Source: Bimuria novae-zelandiae CBS 107.79 (taxonomy: Eukaryota > Ascomycota > Dothideomycetes > Pleosporales > Didymosphaeriaceae). From it: DNA of 64,000 nucleotides. Within the stretch, counting starts at the first letter, position 1; the number at the start of each line of letters is the position of its first letter. This document shows, piece after piece, positions 47,243 through 58,838 of this stretch. The stretch covers positions 62,001 to 126,000 of the forward strand of contig ML976754.1 of the NCBI GenBank assembly GCA_010015655.1, in the 5' to 3' direction. Below the pieces are notes generated by a model that was given only the letters and a program-made list of their open reading frames with translations, did no database searches and was not told the origin of the DNA. A program made the position numbers and the translations under genes.

Positions 47243-48231
47243 TTAGTGGAGAGTGCCGTAGTCGCCGTTCGTCAAGCCATTAGGGACCACTTTCAAGCTC
47301 ATCTCTTTGAAGTTCTTCGAAAGGTCCTGGCCCTTCTGTCCCGCGCTCTTGAGGTTCTTGCCCACAGGGTGCTGAGCCTGCATCGGGCTGTCCACAACAG
47401 TGTCGTCGGCAGAGTCTTCTTCGTTTTCAGCCTGAGGCGCGGCCTCGTCTTGCTGCGGGCCTTCTTGTTCTTGTTCTTGTTCTTGCTCTGCGCCCTCAGC
47501 CTCACCCTCTGGAAGCTCAGCCTCTACGTCGATAAGCTCTTCCGCCTCGGCAGGGTCGTCTCGCGAGTCGGGAATAATCTCAGGTTCCAACCTCCAGTTC
47601 TGAATCGCCTTCAGGATGTCGACCGCCAGCTGACCATTCTTCTTGAGTGCCTTGTCCCAGTGCGCCGGAATGCCCTGCTCCAACACCACCATCCTCGCCA
47701 CGCTATGCACAAGCATATGGCGCATGGGACTGCCATCCTCCGTGTTCGCGTACACATACTGGACCCTCCTCAACCCAGGATACGTATCGCTGAACTTGTA
47801 CCACTCGCGTACGACTTGTAAGACGTCCGCGATGAGCGACGAGATCTGGAACTTTTCGGCCATGAGGTACAAGTCGAAGAGCATGGTGAGATCGGACTCT
47901 TCGCGAGGGACAGGAAGAGACGACGAGTAGAGCCAGCCGACGAAGGTCTTGAAGGGAGCGTCTTCATCTTCGGGGAGACCAAAAGACTTGGTGTTGCTGC
48001 CCTTCTTGTAGAAGATGTTGCGGAAGAAGGGCGAGTGGTAGCAAAGGAGCTTCTCGTGCAGAGTCCAGTGGGTGTTCTCGGGGCCGACATAGATGTCGAC
48101 CATGGAGCGAGAGAGGAGCCTAGCAAAGTCAATGTGCAATTCATTTCGACCAGCGAGATGGAAATGACAGAGAGGTCTTGGAAACGGAAATGCACGTACT
48201 CATTGAGCGGCTTGTCTTGAGGGGCCGACAT
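47243..48231 (-). CDS. BTB/POZ-domain protein
   Basis: Model: complement of 47243..48119 and 48200..48231, 302 aa, with an 80-bp intron after the tenth codon. The joined N-terminus reads MSAPQDKPLNELLSRSMVDI and then YVGPENTHWTLHEKLLCYHS, followed by PFFRNIF. This is the core of a fungal BTB domain (about residues 10-115) that usually mediates dimerisation or Cul3 adaptor function. After a helical region (to ~210) the C-terminus is acidic and low-complexity, with an EQEQEQEQE run and a DSADDTVVDS patch, then a short basic tail. Fungal proteins of this design are abundant and rarely characterised, and no Kelch, MATH or zinc-finger partner domain is present. Role unknown beyond protein interaction. 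Confidence 0.88.
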
Positions 48232-48781
48232 GCTGTTTGGATATGTGGGAAGCTTTCGTCTCGACTTCACTATGATTATAGGGGAACAATCAACAGAGGA
48301 GAAGAAATGCAGCACTAAACAATGCAGGAGCCGAAGATCAAATGCAGAGCAAATAGAGAAAGGGTGTGGCCGTGTCGAGCTAGTTAAGCAGCGTAGGAAG
48401 CTGGGAGAGGTTAGGTGAACGGGTTTGTGGGAGCTGCGTTGTGACGTCAATGACGATGATGGCGGCACAACCCTGCAAACCTTGTTTTCTGCAGAACATC
48501 TGCGTCTAGTGCTACGCACCACCAAGTATCGCGTCGATCGGGAAACCAATGCCATGCGATTTCGAAATGGCAGGACGCATTTGGCGCAATTTCGAGGCGC
48601 GTGGCAGCTTTGGTGCTCCGATAGAGTTAGCGTACGACAAAAGTCACAAGAGTACCGTATGTAAGCATTCGACGCGTTTTAGCTGCGAACGTGCGTGAGC
48701 AACGGAAATTGAACCGTGCAGATGCGGTAAATTTGTGTGAAATTAAAATTGCACAGTGGGTATCGTAGGATGAACATGCGA
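48232..48781. other. Intergenic, 0.55 kb
   Basis: This contains the promoter of the BTB gene and the 3' flank of RRP36, both on the minus strand. Nothing further is seen. Confidence 0.5.
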
Positions 48782-49913
48782 TCAGACTCCACGCCTCTCC
48801 GCGGGCATGTTCCTCCGCTCTTTGGCTGTGGCCTTCTTGCGACGACGCTCGATAGCCCTCTCGCGGTCCTTGGACTTCATGTGCTGGAAACGCTCGACCA
48901 AGGCGAGCTTCTTTTGTTCGGCTGAATACCAGTTAGCTCGTTACTGAATAATCGCAGAAGAAAGGAACTGAACGTACACTTCTTCAAGAAGAACGGCTTC
49001 TTGCCCTCCTTGATTAGCTCCTTCTCCTTCTTCTTGTGTTCGCGCAGGACCTCCTGTTGCTGGTCCTTGTTGCGCTTAGCCTTCTGCTGCGACTCCATTG
49101 AAATGAGCTTCTTCTTGAGCTTCTCCTTGTCTGCTTCATTCTTCGTCTTCTTGATGGTTTCCCGCAGCTCATTCATTTCCGAGCTCTTATATTCGTCCAA
49201 AAATGCGTACCGCTTGCTCACAGTGTTGTCGTCTGGCAACGCCCCGGTATCAAAGCGAGGATCGCGGAATTTTGGCTTCTTCGCGTCGACGACCTGGCGC
49301 TTTCGTGTGACGGCGCGCTTGCTCGATTGCACGGCTGGGGCATGTTTACTGGTCCGCCCATGGGGCGCTGCGTCTGATTCTGACTCGCTATCATCGTCGT
49401 GGTCATCTGCTTCTTTTTCGTGGGTTTTCCGAGCCGGTATGGCTTTTTGAGCCTTCGTTTTGGGCTGCGATGAGCCGCCCTGGGCGAGTTTCGCAGCTTT
49501 GATCTCTTGCAAGCGTTCCCTGAGAGTCTGGAGCTTATCTTCTTGCGACTTGGACGTCATTTCCCCGCGTTTGCGCTTCCGGTCTTCTGATTGCTGCTTG
49601 GATATGGCATCATGGGCCTTTGCTAGAGCGCCGAACGAGACTCTGCTCATCTGTGCCTTCACGTCGTCTTCCGCTGCATCTGACTGCCAATTGTTAGAAA
49701 GGAGATAGAACACACGAAGATAGCGATCTGTACCATCTGCTCATCTTCGGAGCCTTCCTCCTCCTCATCCTCTGAATCCACCAATTCCCCGCCTGCACCA
49801 GTCTCGATGATAGATGGTGATGAAGATCGGTCGGTGACCTCGTAGTACTTTTCGTCATCTGAGCTTTCTTCTTCTGCCCGCAGCTTGCGGTCCAGTTTTG
49901 AGGACAGGGCCAT
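48782..49913 (-). CDS. RRP36: rRNA biogenesis protein Rrp36
   Basis: Model: complement of 48782..48921, 48978..49683 and 49734..49913, 341 aa; introns of 56 and 50 bp. The N-terminus is acidic (DSEDEEEEGSEDEQM). A conserved motif VSFGALAKAHDAI follows, then a basic/acidic linker. The Rrp36 core starts KPKFRDPRFDTG, continues KRYAFLDEYKSSEMNELR, and has a long Lys-rich coiled coil ending KKPFFLKKSEQKKLALVERF and a basic tail RRRKKATAKERRNMP. This order is diagnostic for Rrp36, a nucleolar 90S pre-ribosome component needed for early cleavages that produce 18S rRNA. The gene is head-to-head with the NIF-type phosphatase-like gene, the two ATGs being 278 bp apart. Confidence 0.93.
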
Positions 49914-50191
49914 GGTTGCGCCAGGTGTGATGTGCAAATGCCGAACCGCAACTATCACTTTCCTAAACTTTTGGCACGTCCCCCGCCGATCCGCCGACCC
50001 GCGTCTGCCTTCGGCAGAACAATTCGCCGTGACCAGGGTCCGCCGAATTTGTGGATGCACGCGCCCGTTCTCTTTCTCTTTTACGTTCACGTTCACTTTC
50101 ATTTAGCATATGCGACTTCTCCAAGTTGCAAATCGTCGAGTATTCTCTCGAAATCTTCACGGTAAAAGAAAGCTTGGCAAACGCGCCCCTC

Positions 50192-51703
50192 ATGGCGTCG
50201 CCCGCCCTGTCCCTCCGGTACACTCAACACCACCCAGCCGCCTTGCAATCCACAGCAGCTAATGGTGACAAGTCACACCCGCCTACCGCGACCGATTCCG
50301 ATACGATGAACAGGAACGCTCAAGGACAGCCTCGCGCACCTCCCCCCGACAACGGCAACACACCGGCGCATCGCCTGCCTTCTCGCCCTCCGGTTCCGCC
50401 ACAGCAGCATGTAGAGCGGGATCCGGATTTGGCTGAGATGGGTCGCAGGATGGAGGAGTACCGCCAGGGTTACGTGCAGCGTCACCAGCAATCTCCCGTG
50501 GGTGAGCAGCCTCCAAGGCAGCCAGGCTCCTTCACTGGGAATATTCCGCAGCCTAGTGCTCCCGGCCATGGCTATGCAAGCGGCCAGCCAGGCCTCCCAA
50601 GTGGCTTCAACCCAATGCCACACTGGTTTGCGGGGCAGAGTCATTTCAATGGTGTCCCTCCGCCGCCGATGCCGCCGTTCTTCTCCGCCAACTTCCCGTT
50701 CCCTGTCCCATTTCTAGACGGGGCGAGAAACCCGACAGCCCAATACGGAAACGGTCAGTCCTCGTCGAGGCTGCCTACCGACCAGCCTCCCCCGTTCGGT
50801 CGCATCCCGTTTCCGCCTCTATTTCCACCTCCATTTCTTCCTCCTTCCACGCAGACGCCTCTAGACATGGCACAGACGCCTGCTCCAGCAGTGCAGCCTG
50901 TGGATAAGTACGACTGCCTCCACTCAGTCCGATCAAGCAGGGTGGTGAAACGACCAGCTAACAATGTTCTCAGGGCTCCTACGCCACCCAAACGGAAGGA
51001 GAAATACGAAAAGATATTTCTTCCCGCGCCTATGCCCAGCCAAGCATACAACCAGCAAGCGTCGCTCAGACCCGAGGCTAGGATCCCCCCGGTCAGGAAG
51101 CTCGTAATCCTGGACCTCAACGGTACTCTGCTGCATCGCCCAAACGCGCGCAACCAACCGAAGAAAATGGTCGCTCGACCCTTTCTCAACCGGTTCCTTG
51201 CATACCTTTTTGCCAACTTTGACGTCATGGTATGGTCCTCTGCGAGACCCGAGAACGTTAAGGTCCTTGTTGAATTGGGGCTCGGTGATTACGAAAAGCG
51301 GCTCGTGGCGTGTTGGGGCAGAGACACGCTTGGTCTCGAACCGAAGCACTACAACCTCAACGTCCAATGCTACAAGAACCTGGAGACCATCTGGAAGTCG
51401 GACGCCATACAGCGTCACATGCCCGGATATGAGAGGGGTGCGCGGTATGATCAGCGCAACACCATCCTTGTTGACGACTCGTCGCTCAAGGCCTCCGCTC
51501 AGCCGCACAATCTGCTGGAGATTCCTGAATTCAAGGGCATCGATGCTGGTATCTCTGTGCAAGACGTGCTCGCAGAAGTTGTCGGCTATCTGGAGGTGCT
51601 GAAGATGCAGGAGGATGTGTCCAAGTACATGCACAAGACCCCGTTCAGAGCCAATGGAGACTGGAAGGTCGATTGGGCCGAAGTGGGCTATGTTCAAGCC
51701 TAG
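50192..51703 (+). CDS. NIF/FCP1-homology (HAD-like) phosphatase family protein with DLNGT motif
   Basis: Intronless, 503 aa. The start chosen is the ATG at 50192 (MASPALSLRYTQHH); the frame continues upstream but without another ATG. Residues 1-~270 are Pro/Gln-rich and likely disordered. The C-terminal ~200 residues are an NLI-interacting-factor/FCP1-homology domain. It has the catalytic-type motif LVILDLNGTLLHRP (Asp308), then RPFLNRFLAYLF, DVMVWSSARPENV and the late acidic motif ILVDDS. In Scp/Fcp1 phosphatases the first motif is DxDGT, whose second Asp is the general acid/base. Here it is Asn310, so catalysis may be weak, different or lost. Related fungal and plant proteins also carry DLNG, so this is a subfamily trait rather than a fresh mutation. 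Substrate unknown. Confidence 0.87.
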   Translation: MASPALSLRYTQHHPAALQSTAANGDKSHPPTATDSDTMNRNAQGQPRAPPPDNGNTPAHRLPSRPPVPPQQHVERDPDLAEMGRRMEEYRQGYVQRHQQSPVGEQPPRQPGSFTGNIPQPSAPGHGYASGQPGLPSGFNPMPHWFAGQSHFNGVPPPPMPPFFSANFPFPVPFLDGARNPTAQYGNGQSSSRLPTDQPPPFGRIPFPPLFPPPFLPPSTQTPLDMAQTPAPAVQPVDKYDCLHSVRSSRVVKRPANNVLRAPTPPKRKEKYEKIFLPAPMPSQAYNQQASLRPEARIPPVRKLVILDLNGTLLHRPNARNQPKKMVARPFLNRFLAYLFANFDVMVWSSARPENVKVLVELGLGDYEKRLVACWGRDTLGLEPKHYNLNVQCYKNLETIWKSDAIQRHMPGYERGARYDQRNTILVDDSSLKASAQPHNLLEIPEFKGIDAGISVQDVLAEVVGYLEVLKMQEDVSKYMHKTPFRANGDWKVDWAEVGYVQA

Positions 51704-52148
51704 TTCTATGACGCCGGCACCAAGGTACGTGATTAAACTGTGTCCCTTTTTCTTTTCTTTCGATGAGCGTTCACACAGGGTGGGCGTTTGGCAGTGGTGG
51801 GAGGAAGCATTTCTGTGATACCACATGAAGGGGTGGCGCTGCGGCATGGATTGCGGTTGTTACGAGGCCATGGGCTTGAATTTGTGCGGCTGGATGTGTC
51901 AGGGCATGCTTTGCGGTAGTCGCGCATCTGATGTATTTGCATAGCAATAATGCCGCGAAATGGATTCGCATGTTAGGGTTGCCGGTGTACCTTAGTGCGA
52001 GGTCAATCAGGCGGTTAAATGGCTTATAATACCAATCCACTCTTCCAAAGAGCAGTCATACATGCTCAATCGCCTCTCACATCAACAATCACACCAACCT
52101 CACGGCACATCTTGCATGTTCAAATCATTATTCACTAGCCATTAATCG
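51704..52148. other. Convergent intergenic spacer, 0.45 kb
   Basis: This holds the 3' ends of the plus-strand NIF-type gene and the minus-strand F-box gene. No other gene is seen. Confidence 0.5.
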
Positions 52149-53690
52149 TTACCCTAACCGTATCCCCTCGAGCGGAAGATAAAAACTTTTCCGCATCACC
52201 ATCGCACTATCAATCCTCAAATCCCTCTCCTTCCCAATCCCCTCTCCAAACCGCCACCGCCACACATCCGCCCTCTTCTCCTTCTCTACCCCAAACACAA
52301 CATTACTCCCCGCCATCGGCATCCCGACATCCCTGATCCCGTCCTCCAACCACGTACTATCCTTCGCGCTGGGCTTAATGCGGATCTCGCACTGACTCAG
52401 CTGCGGCGCATGCACGCCCCTGCCCTCGAGGTACTCCGCGATGCGCCCGATCTTCTTGACCATAGCAGGCCCGGTCGCCCACGGGCAGTGCAGCAGGAAG
52501 TCGTCGCGCAGCGTGAGCCGGCGGATGCCCCAGGGTAGCACTTCAGAGAGTGACGCCGCGAAGTCGGGGGCCCAGCCGAGGAACTGCATCATGGGCACTT
52601 CGACGGTGACGAGGTGCTGCATGTCCTTGAGGACCGCGAGGGTGCCCTGCATGGGCGGGAACTGCAGGCCCTGAAGCTTGATCTCCGCAGAGGAGAGCGA
52701 GCCCGGGGCCAGGCTGAGGGAGAGTTTGCACTCCTCGAGCGTGTTTTTGAGGTTCGCGAGGGCGATGTTGAGGCCGTCGAGGTTGAGGTAGGGCGAGAGG
52801 GGTGGGGCCGTGGGCGTGTTTGCGTTGAAGAGGATTTCTTGGTCGTAGTGGAAGCGCTTGAGGTGCGGGGTCGCGTGTAAAAGCTGATCCAGAGTCCCTC
52901 TGGTAATGTTCGTTCTGAACAGGCGGAGCATCGTCAGGCTCTCGCTGCGTGGGGGCGCGGGCCGGTTCCACGTCAGCTGCCAGGGCTGGGTCATCAAATA
53001 CTCAAACGTGCGTACGGTGTCCGAATAGAAGATTGGCCGGATGAGATCGAGATCCATGTACGACACTGGGTTTTCTGGATCGAATCTTTTGTCTCCTAAC
53101 GCCACGTGGTCGAGCTTTGGAAAGAGACGGTCTGCGCGCTTGAGGATCTGAGGGAGGAAGAGCGAGTGCATCAGAAACCCATCTCCGAGATCAAGGGTCC
53201 TCAGCTCGGTGAAACGCGTCAATACCAATGTTGCTAATGCATCTTTACTGCGATTCTTGAATTGCTCCGTCTCTTTGTGCATACTCTCGTCAACGAAGGA
53301 GAATATTTGATTGGAGGCGAATATCTTCTGCGCATTCGACAGGGTTGTGCATCCTTTCAACCCCCAAAGATTGACTGAAGCTGGGCCGACCTTTGCATCC
53401 TCAGGCCAGGGATTGTACTTCGTCCAGTACGGAAGGGGGCCGCGTAGCCTGAAGATTCTGACGTACGACGTGAGTTGCGGTCGTTCGAGCACGGTCCGGA
53501 GGAGGAGGGCAAGCTTTCGGGCACAGCTGCGTGACTTCGTGGCCTCAAACTTGATGTCGCGGTAGAGGTACGGCAAAGCTTCTTTGTAGAACGATTTCGA
53601 GGCCCGTATAACATCGTGATAGTCGTGCCGGCCGAGATATTCCAAAATGATGGAAAACACATCCACAGGAAGATCGGAGACTTTCGCCAT
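52149..53690 (-). CDS. F-box protein
   Basis: Intronless, 513 aa, starting at the ATG of MAKVSDLPVDVFSIILEYLG; upstream in-frame codons lack an ATG. The first 45 residues form an F-box (SDLPVDVFSIILEYL...VIRASKSFYKEALPYLYRDI) of the kind common in filamentous ascomycetes. The rest is a long region with repeated Leu-rich segments such as LRTLDLGDGF, LRRFHYDQE-like and IRRLTLRDDFLL, consistent with a degenerate LRR receptor for substrates of an SCF ubiquitin ligase. Target unknown. A related but broken gene lies directly upstream in the same orientation (54698-56353) and shares the MAK[V/L]SDLP start and the PYLYRDI motif, so the pair probably arose by tandem duplication. Confidence 0.87.
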   Translation of the reverse strand: MAKVSDLPVDVFSIILEYLGRHDYHDVIRASKSFYKEALPYLYRDIKFEATKSRSCARKLALLLRTVLERPQLTSYVRIFRLRGPLPYWTKYNPWPEDAKVGPASVNLWGLKGCTTLSNAQKIFASNQIFSFVDESMHKETEQFKNRSKDALATLVLTRFTELRTLDLGDGFLMHSLFLPQILKRADRLFPKLDHVALGDKRFDPENPVSYMDLDLIRPIFYSDTVRTFEYLMTQPWQLTWNRPAPPRSESLTMLRLFRTNITRGTLDQLLHATPHLKRFHYDQEILFNANTPTAPPLSPYLNLDGLNIALANLKNTLEECKLSLSLAPGSLSSAEIKLQGLQFPPMQGTLAVLKDMQHLVTVEVPMMQFLGWAPDFAASLSEVLPWGIRRLTLRDDFLLHCPWATGPAMVKKIGRIAEYLEGRGVHAPQLSQCEIRIKPSAKDSTWLEDGIRDVGMPMAGSNVVFGVEKEKRADVWRWRFGEGIGKERDLRIDSAMVMRKSFYLPLEGIRLG

Positions 53691-54697
53691 GCTGTTCAAG
53701 GCCGGAGAGGCGGTCGCCACTGTCCAAAAAATAGCTTAGGATTTAAGACATTATGTACTTGTTTGTTTGTCGAGAAAGTCAATCCCTCATGTCGTCGCGG
53801 TTGCCGATCTGGGAGCAGTATTGAATTTGGGTGTGCGAAGGCGGAGAAAGGAAGGTGAAATGGAAAGCAAGCCAGTCCGTCACATGGTTTAGCCGCCACG
53901 CCGTTGCCTTGATCGGATGTTTAAGAGGGGGTCACTAGACGCTTGTCTGCATTGAGGTTAACCCGATATTGACTGAACTCCGGGGCACCAGCCAAACGGC
54001 TCCTCGGTCAGAGCGAGAAGCCTCAAGCATTTCATGACTTTCTTATCATACATCTAATAAGAACGGTCGACGGTCTTTACGTTGCAGGTATGACATCGCA
54101 TGCGGAGCCCCTGGGTGCGCGCTACACTAGGCAAGTGCCACAAATTGGGGCTGAAATTACGAGCGTGGCTGCAACTCAGCTCAATGTGTATGATTTTGGC
54201 CACGATCGAGGCCCCCATTAGGCGAGCATAGAGCGGATATCCCGTAGTCTAGTGCAGGAACGACGCAGGAGCAGATTGGATAGTGTATGGCTACGTTCGA
54301 GTTCCTTTTCCAGTCACGGCTCGTGACCGGCCTGTATCGAAAACCGCAAGTCGTTGTACGGATAGACGGATACTTCATCTATGGATAGTACACGTCTAGT
54401 GGCCTCGAATGCTTGGATTCGTTGGCGTCAATAGGTTTGATGGATGGCTCGTGAGACAAAAGCGGACTTCTCACATACCGACTGAGGCATTGACTTCCAC
54501 CGGTATCGGCCGAGGTGATGCAGCGGCACTTCAAAGATTCCAGTAACTTCAGTACCTATCCCTTGTTTCGAGTGCACCTTGTATTGCCCATCCTGGGGTA
54601 ACACACAAGATTAAGCCAAGACTAAACAAAGCTGTCTTAGTTGCCCCAGGTGACTGTCCTGGTATTATAGCCACCAGTGCCAACGTGCTACCGGTGA
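53691..54697. other. Spacer between the two F-box genes, 1 kb
   Basis: This holds the promoter of the intact F-box gene and the 3' flank of the decayed paralogue. No additional coding signal was found. Confidence 0.5.
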
Positions 54698-56353
54698 CTA
54701 TCTGTTCCTGCGAATATAATGCTTCTTGAACTCGGCCAAGTGGTATTGACTCGCTAGACCAAGTGGTGTGCCCTGTCTCTCTCCTTGAAATATATGCACC
54801 ACGGATCCGCTTTCGGGATAGCTAGCGTCGAACAGTGTGACTTCGTGTACCAGGTTCCAGTAGAGGGGCGACTTACGCCGAAGTAACATAGGATACAAGA
54901 CTTTCGCAGTGATCGACTTGTTCTTACAGAAGTTGTGCAGTTCTTGCAATTCATCATCGAAGAAGTCAAGCGATGGGTCGGGAGGTTGCCAGATGGCTAG
55001 GGACTGAAGAAACGGCAATTGCTCGACCAGAGAAAGAGACAGCTGAGATATACAAGTTAACTCCATTCGGGCCTTGTCCCGAACGCGGGATTCTTTCTTC
55101 AACTCCTGGGAACTTGTACCATAGGGGTACACCAGTTGCGCGCCTGTCATATCTGTTCGCAGAGTCAAATGACGAAGCTGTGGCGGGGCATATTGTAGAT
55201 AATTGGTATTCATCAGGATCGACATAGTTTCGCTAGTCAAAAGGGGAGCTGGGATCTCGAGTGAGTGTAATTGGTCGAATCCTCGCAGGTCAAGCCGGCC
55301 ACTGAATTGTGGTTTGATGTCCGGTTGCTTAAAGAAGGTGCAATCACCATTGTAAAACTCCACACTGATCACCAAAGTCTGTAGTGCACTTTTGACGGCG
55401 TGTAGCGTAGCGTTCCACTGTTCCAAAAGTATCCATGGTCTGATAGCATGTTGTGACGACAGCATTCTATCCCGGCAATTGTAGGACGCCTCGAAGGTCA
55501 GTGAACGTAGCTGAGGTGTCGATGGTAACATGGCCTGCAAGGTATCTGTGATAAACATGGTGTGCCGTAGGACAAGGCAGGTAAGACAGCTCAGTGGAGA
55601 TGAAAGTCGGAAGAATCGGGGGGATGGAATGGCATGTAAATTCTAGGGATAACTCATCGCTGAAGAAGTCTCCAGTTTTTCGATGCTTGCGAGTTGCAAC
55701 GCTGGCCATAACAAATTTTGGGGGTTCCAAGGATAAGGCGTGGCAGTCTCGGTGTCGAAGTTATACACCACTTCCTTGATGCTTTCGACGCACTTGACGC
55801 CTATTGATCCACCCTTTTCAGATTGAGCTTTGATACTGTCAAGGACATCCTTCAAGGGCTGGAGGGTCTCATCGCCGTTGTCGTAAACGCTGATGCTTCG
55901 TAGCGTTGGGAGAACCAAGAAAAAGAGCAATGCAGCATATGCACCATAATCATTCGCCTCCAGCGCTTCGCAAGAAACCAAATCATTCAGCCTAGTTGGC
56001 CATGTGTCCATGAAACCCATGGCTCTTTGTAGGTTGCGTTGGTGTTGGGCTTTGCCACCCTTAGGCATGCGTCTTCGAATGCCACGCAAACGCACGTGAA
56101 TCTTGACTCCCAGTCAGAGGCTTCGAACATGTCGACCTAAAGCTGGTTCATCCAGGATGTTGAAGAAAAGCTTGTCGACGTGTGGAACACGATCGCTAGA
56201 CCGAACGAGAAGATTAATGTCGCGGTATAGGTAAGGAATACCGATGCGGTAGAGCCACTTGGAGACCAGCGATAAAGCGTAGTATGCGCGCTGGGGTAAA
56301 CCAGCCACGATTTGCCCAACCAGCTCGGATGGTAGATCTGAAAGCTTCGCCAT
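54698..56353 (-). pseudogene. F-box protein paralogue with two in-frame stop codons
   Basis: One frame of 552 codons runs from an ATG at 56353 (MAKLSDLPSELVGQIVAGLP) to a stop at 54698, broken only by TGA at 56114-56116 and TAG at 55643-55645. The F-box (to PYLYRDINLLV) precedes the first stop. After it the frame continues with VRLRGIRRRM, NDLVSCEALEANDYGAY and SIEKLETSSAMSYP, and after the second with TLQAMLPSTPQLRSLTF and an LRR-like tail ending KKHYIRRNR. No frameshift was found. CGA to TGA and CAG to TAG would explain the stops and are both C-to-T changes, but this is inference. No good intron removes either stop: the best candidate around the TAG is 70 bp, shifts the frame and lacks a branch point. 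A truncated F-box product of about 80 residues could still be made. Confidence 0.68.
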
Positions 56354-57295
56354 GGCTGTTGAGGTTCGCAGAAGACTGAAGTCGCGGTGTGGAAAATGGC
56401 GGATTGAATTACTTAGGCGAGTTGGGGGGGAGCAGTCAGCGTCGCTGACAACGATATCTACTCGGGCTCCTGGTGTTGTGACGTTCATACTGTTTGCTGA
56501 GGCAGTTTGGGCGTTGCAATTCAGGCTTCTTACCCCAGGGCGAACTGTCGCTGGAATGCTGTCGCGCGATGGAGGTGGCAAACAGCTGAACGTGGGAAGG
56601 CAACAGGTAAGATGCCAAGCTGCAGTTAGGATCAGGTGCATGTGTTTAGTCACATGTGTAGACAGCGCAGCCAATGGATCAGGACATGTTGTTCCCACCT
56701 GTGTGTAACGGGTCGTCCGGCTGGAGAGAATGGGCACTCTACGGACGCGGTGCAGAGAAAGAACATTTGAGCGCGACTTTCGCATCGCGTAGCAGGAGCA
56801 ACTCCAAACTACAAAACCAGGGTCCAATTGGTGGTTGAAATGCCTGCTACGCTTCCGTTGGTCTTGGTCGTCTCCCACGAAACAACCACACAGCCTTACC
56901 ATGCCGCGCACGCGTCTGCCATCTTCTCCATATCCTGTCCGAAGCTTACCGTCACAATCTATTTGCAAAGACCAAGTTTCACTTATGTTTTGTCTTTCCT
57001 TCATGTTGACTTCTCAAGAAATCAAAACGACTAGCTACAATACACCTCGTGGGGAGCCTACTCAAAGCTCGTCTTTACAAGTACAGGGAAATGGGTAACA
57101 GTACCATTACCTATGTGCAAACACTATCCGCCTTCCTGCCAAAGCCAAAGGCGTACTTTTTACGTATCGAGCATGCGGTTCCAAGTCGAGCCATCAAATC
57201 ATCGGAACGCTTCTAACACGAAGGCATTCCCTATATCCTGACCACCAAACACACCGCCTCGTCGCCTCGTACCCGTCCATTTACGAAAGGAAAGT
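56354..57295. other. Intergenic, 0.9 kb
   Basis: Upstream of the F-box pseudogene the same frame stays open back to an ATG at 57004, adding 217 codons. That stretch is not protein-like and probably is leader and promoter. The right end is the 3' flank of the adenylate kinase gene. Confidence 0.45.
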
Positions 57296-58301
<1,006 letters not shown>

Positions 58302-58838
58302 CGCGTTGACGGGAGTGAAAAGAGGGCGCGTTCTGAGGCACTATGAATGCCAGCCGAAGACGATGGACGCTTGATGGGCGGGCAATGGCGTGGAATAGAA
58401 ATGCAGATGCTGGCAGGATGAAGCTCCGGTAGAAAGGGTGCACGGACCATCTCCTTCCAAGGTTCTCCCAGCCCATTGCCTCGGCCAACATCCAACACCA
58501 GCCATGGAGAGTGGTGACACTGTGGAACCGAATAGATCAACATACGAGTTAATTAAGAAATATAGTTTGTTAAGTTTTTGTTGGCTTCACACGAATGATG
58601 ATGACCTTGGGACGTTCCAAGTTTCTGATGGGCGGAGTTGTTCAATTCGGGGTGTGGACTACTTCTTACGCTAACATATCCTCTCCATCAAGCGGCCAAA
58701 GCCTCTGTTGGGGTGGTCCCGTGGTAACGTTCCATTCATCCATCCATGCCAACGCCATCGCTATGCATCAAAACATCCCAAGGAAGTGTACACCAGCTCT
58801 CAAGTCAGCCCGTTCTCAATACCTTCTGATACCTCCTC
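58302..58838. other. Intergenic, 0.5 kb
   Basis: Promoter of ADK1 and 3' flank of PCF11, both on the minus strand. No other feature was found. Confidence 0.5.

Noticed and set aside
56354..57004. A 217-codon in-frame extension upstream of the F-box pseudogene starting at an ATG.
   Set aside because: Composition is not protein-like, the F-box start MAKLSDLP matches the start of the neighbouring paralogue, and the extension has no domain.
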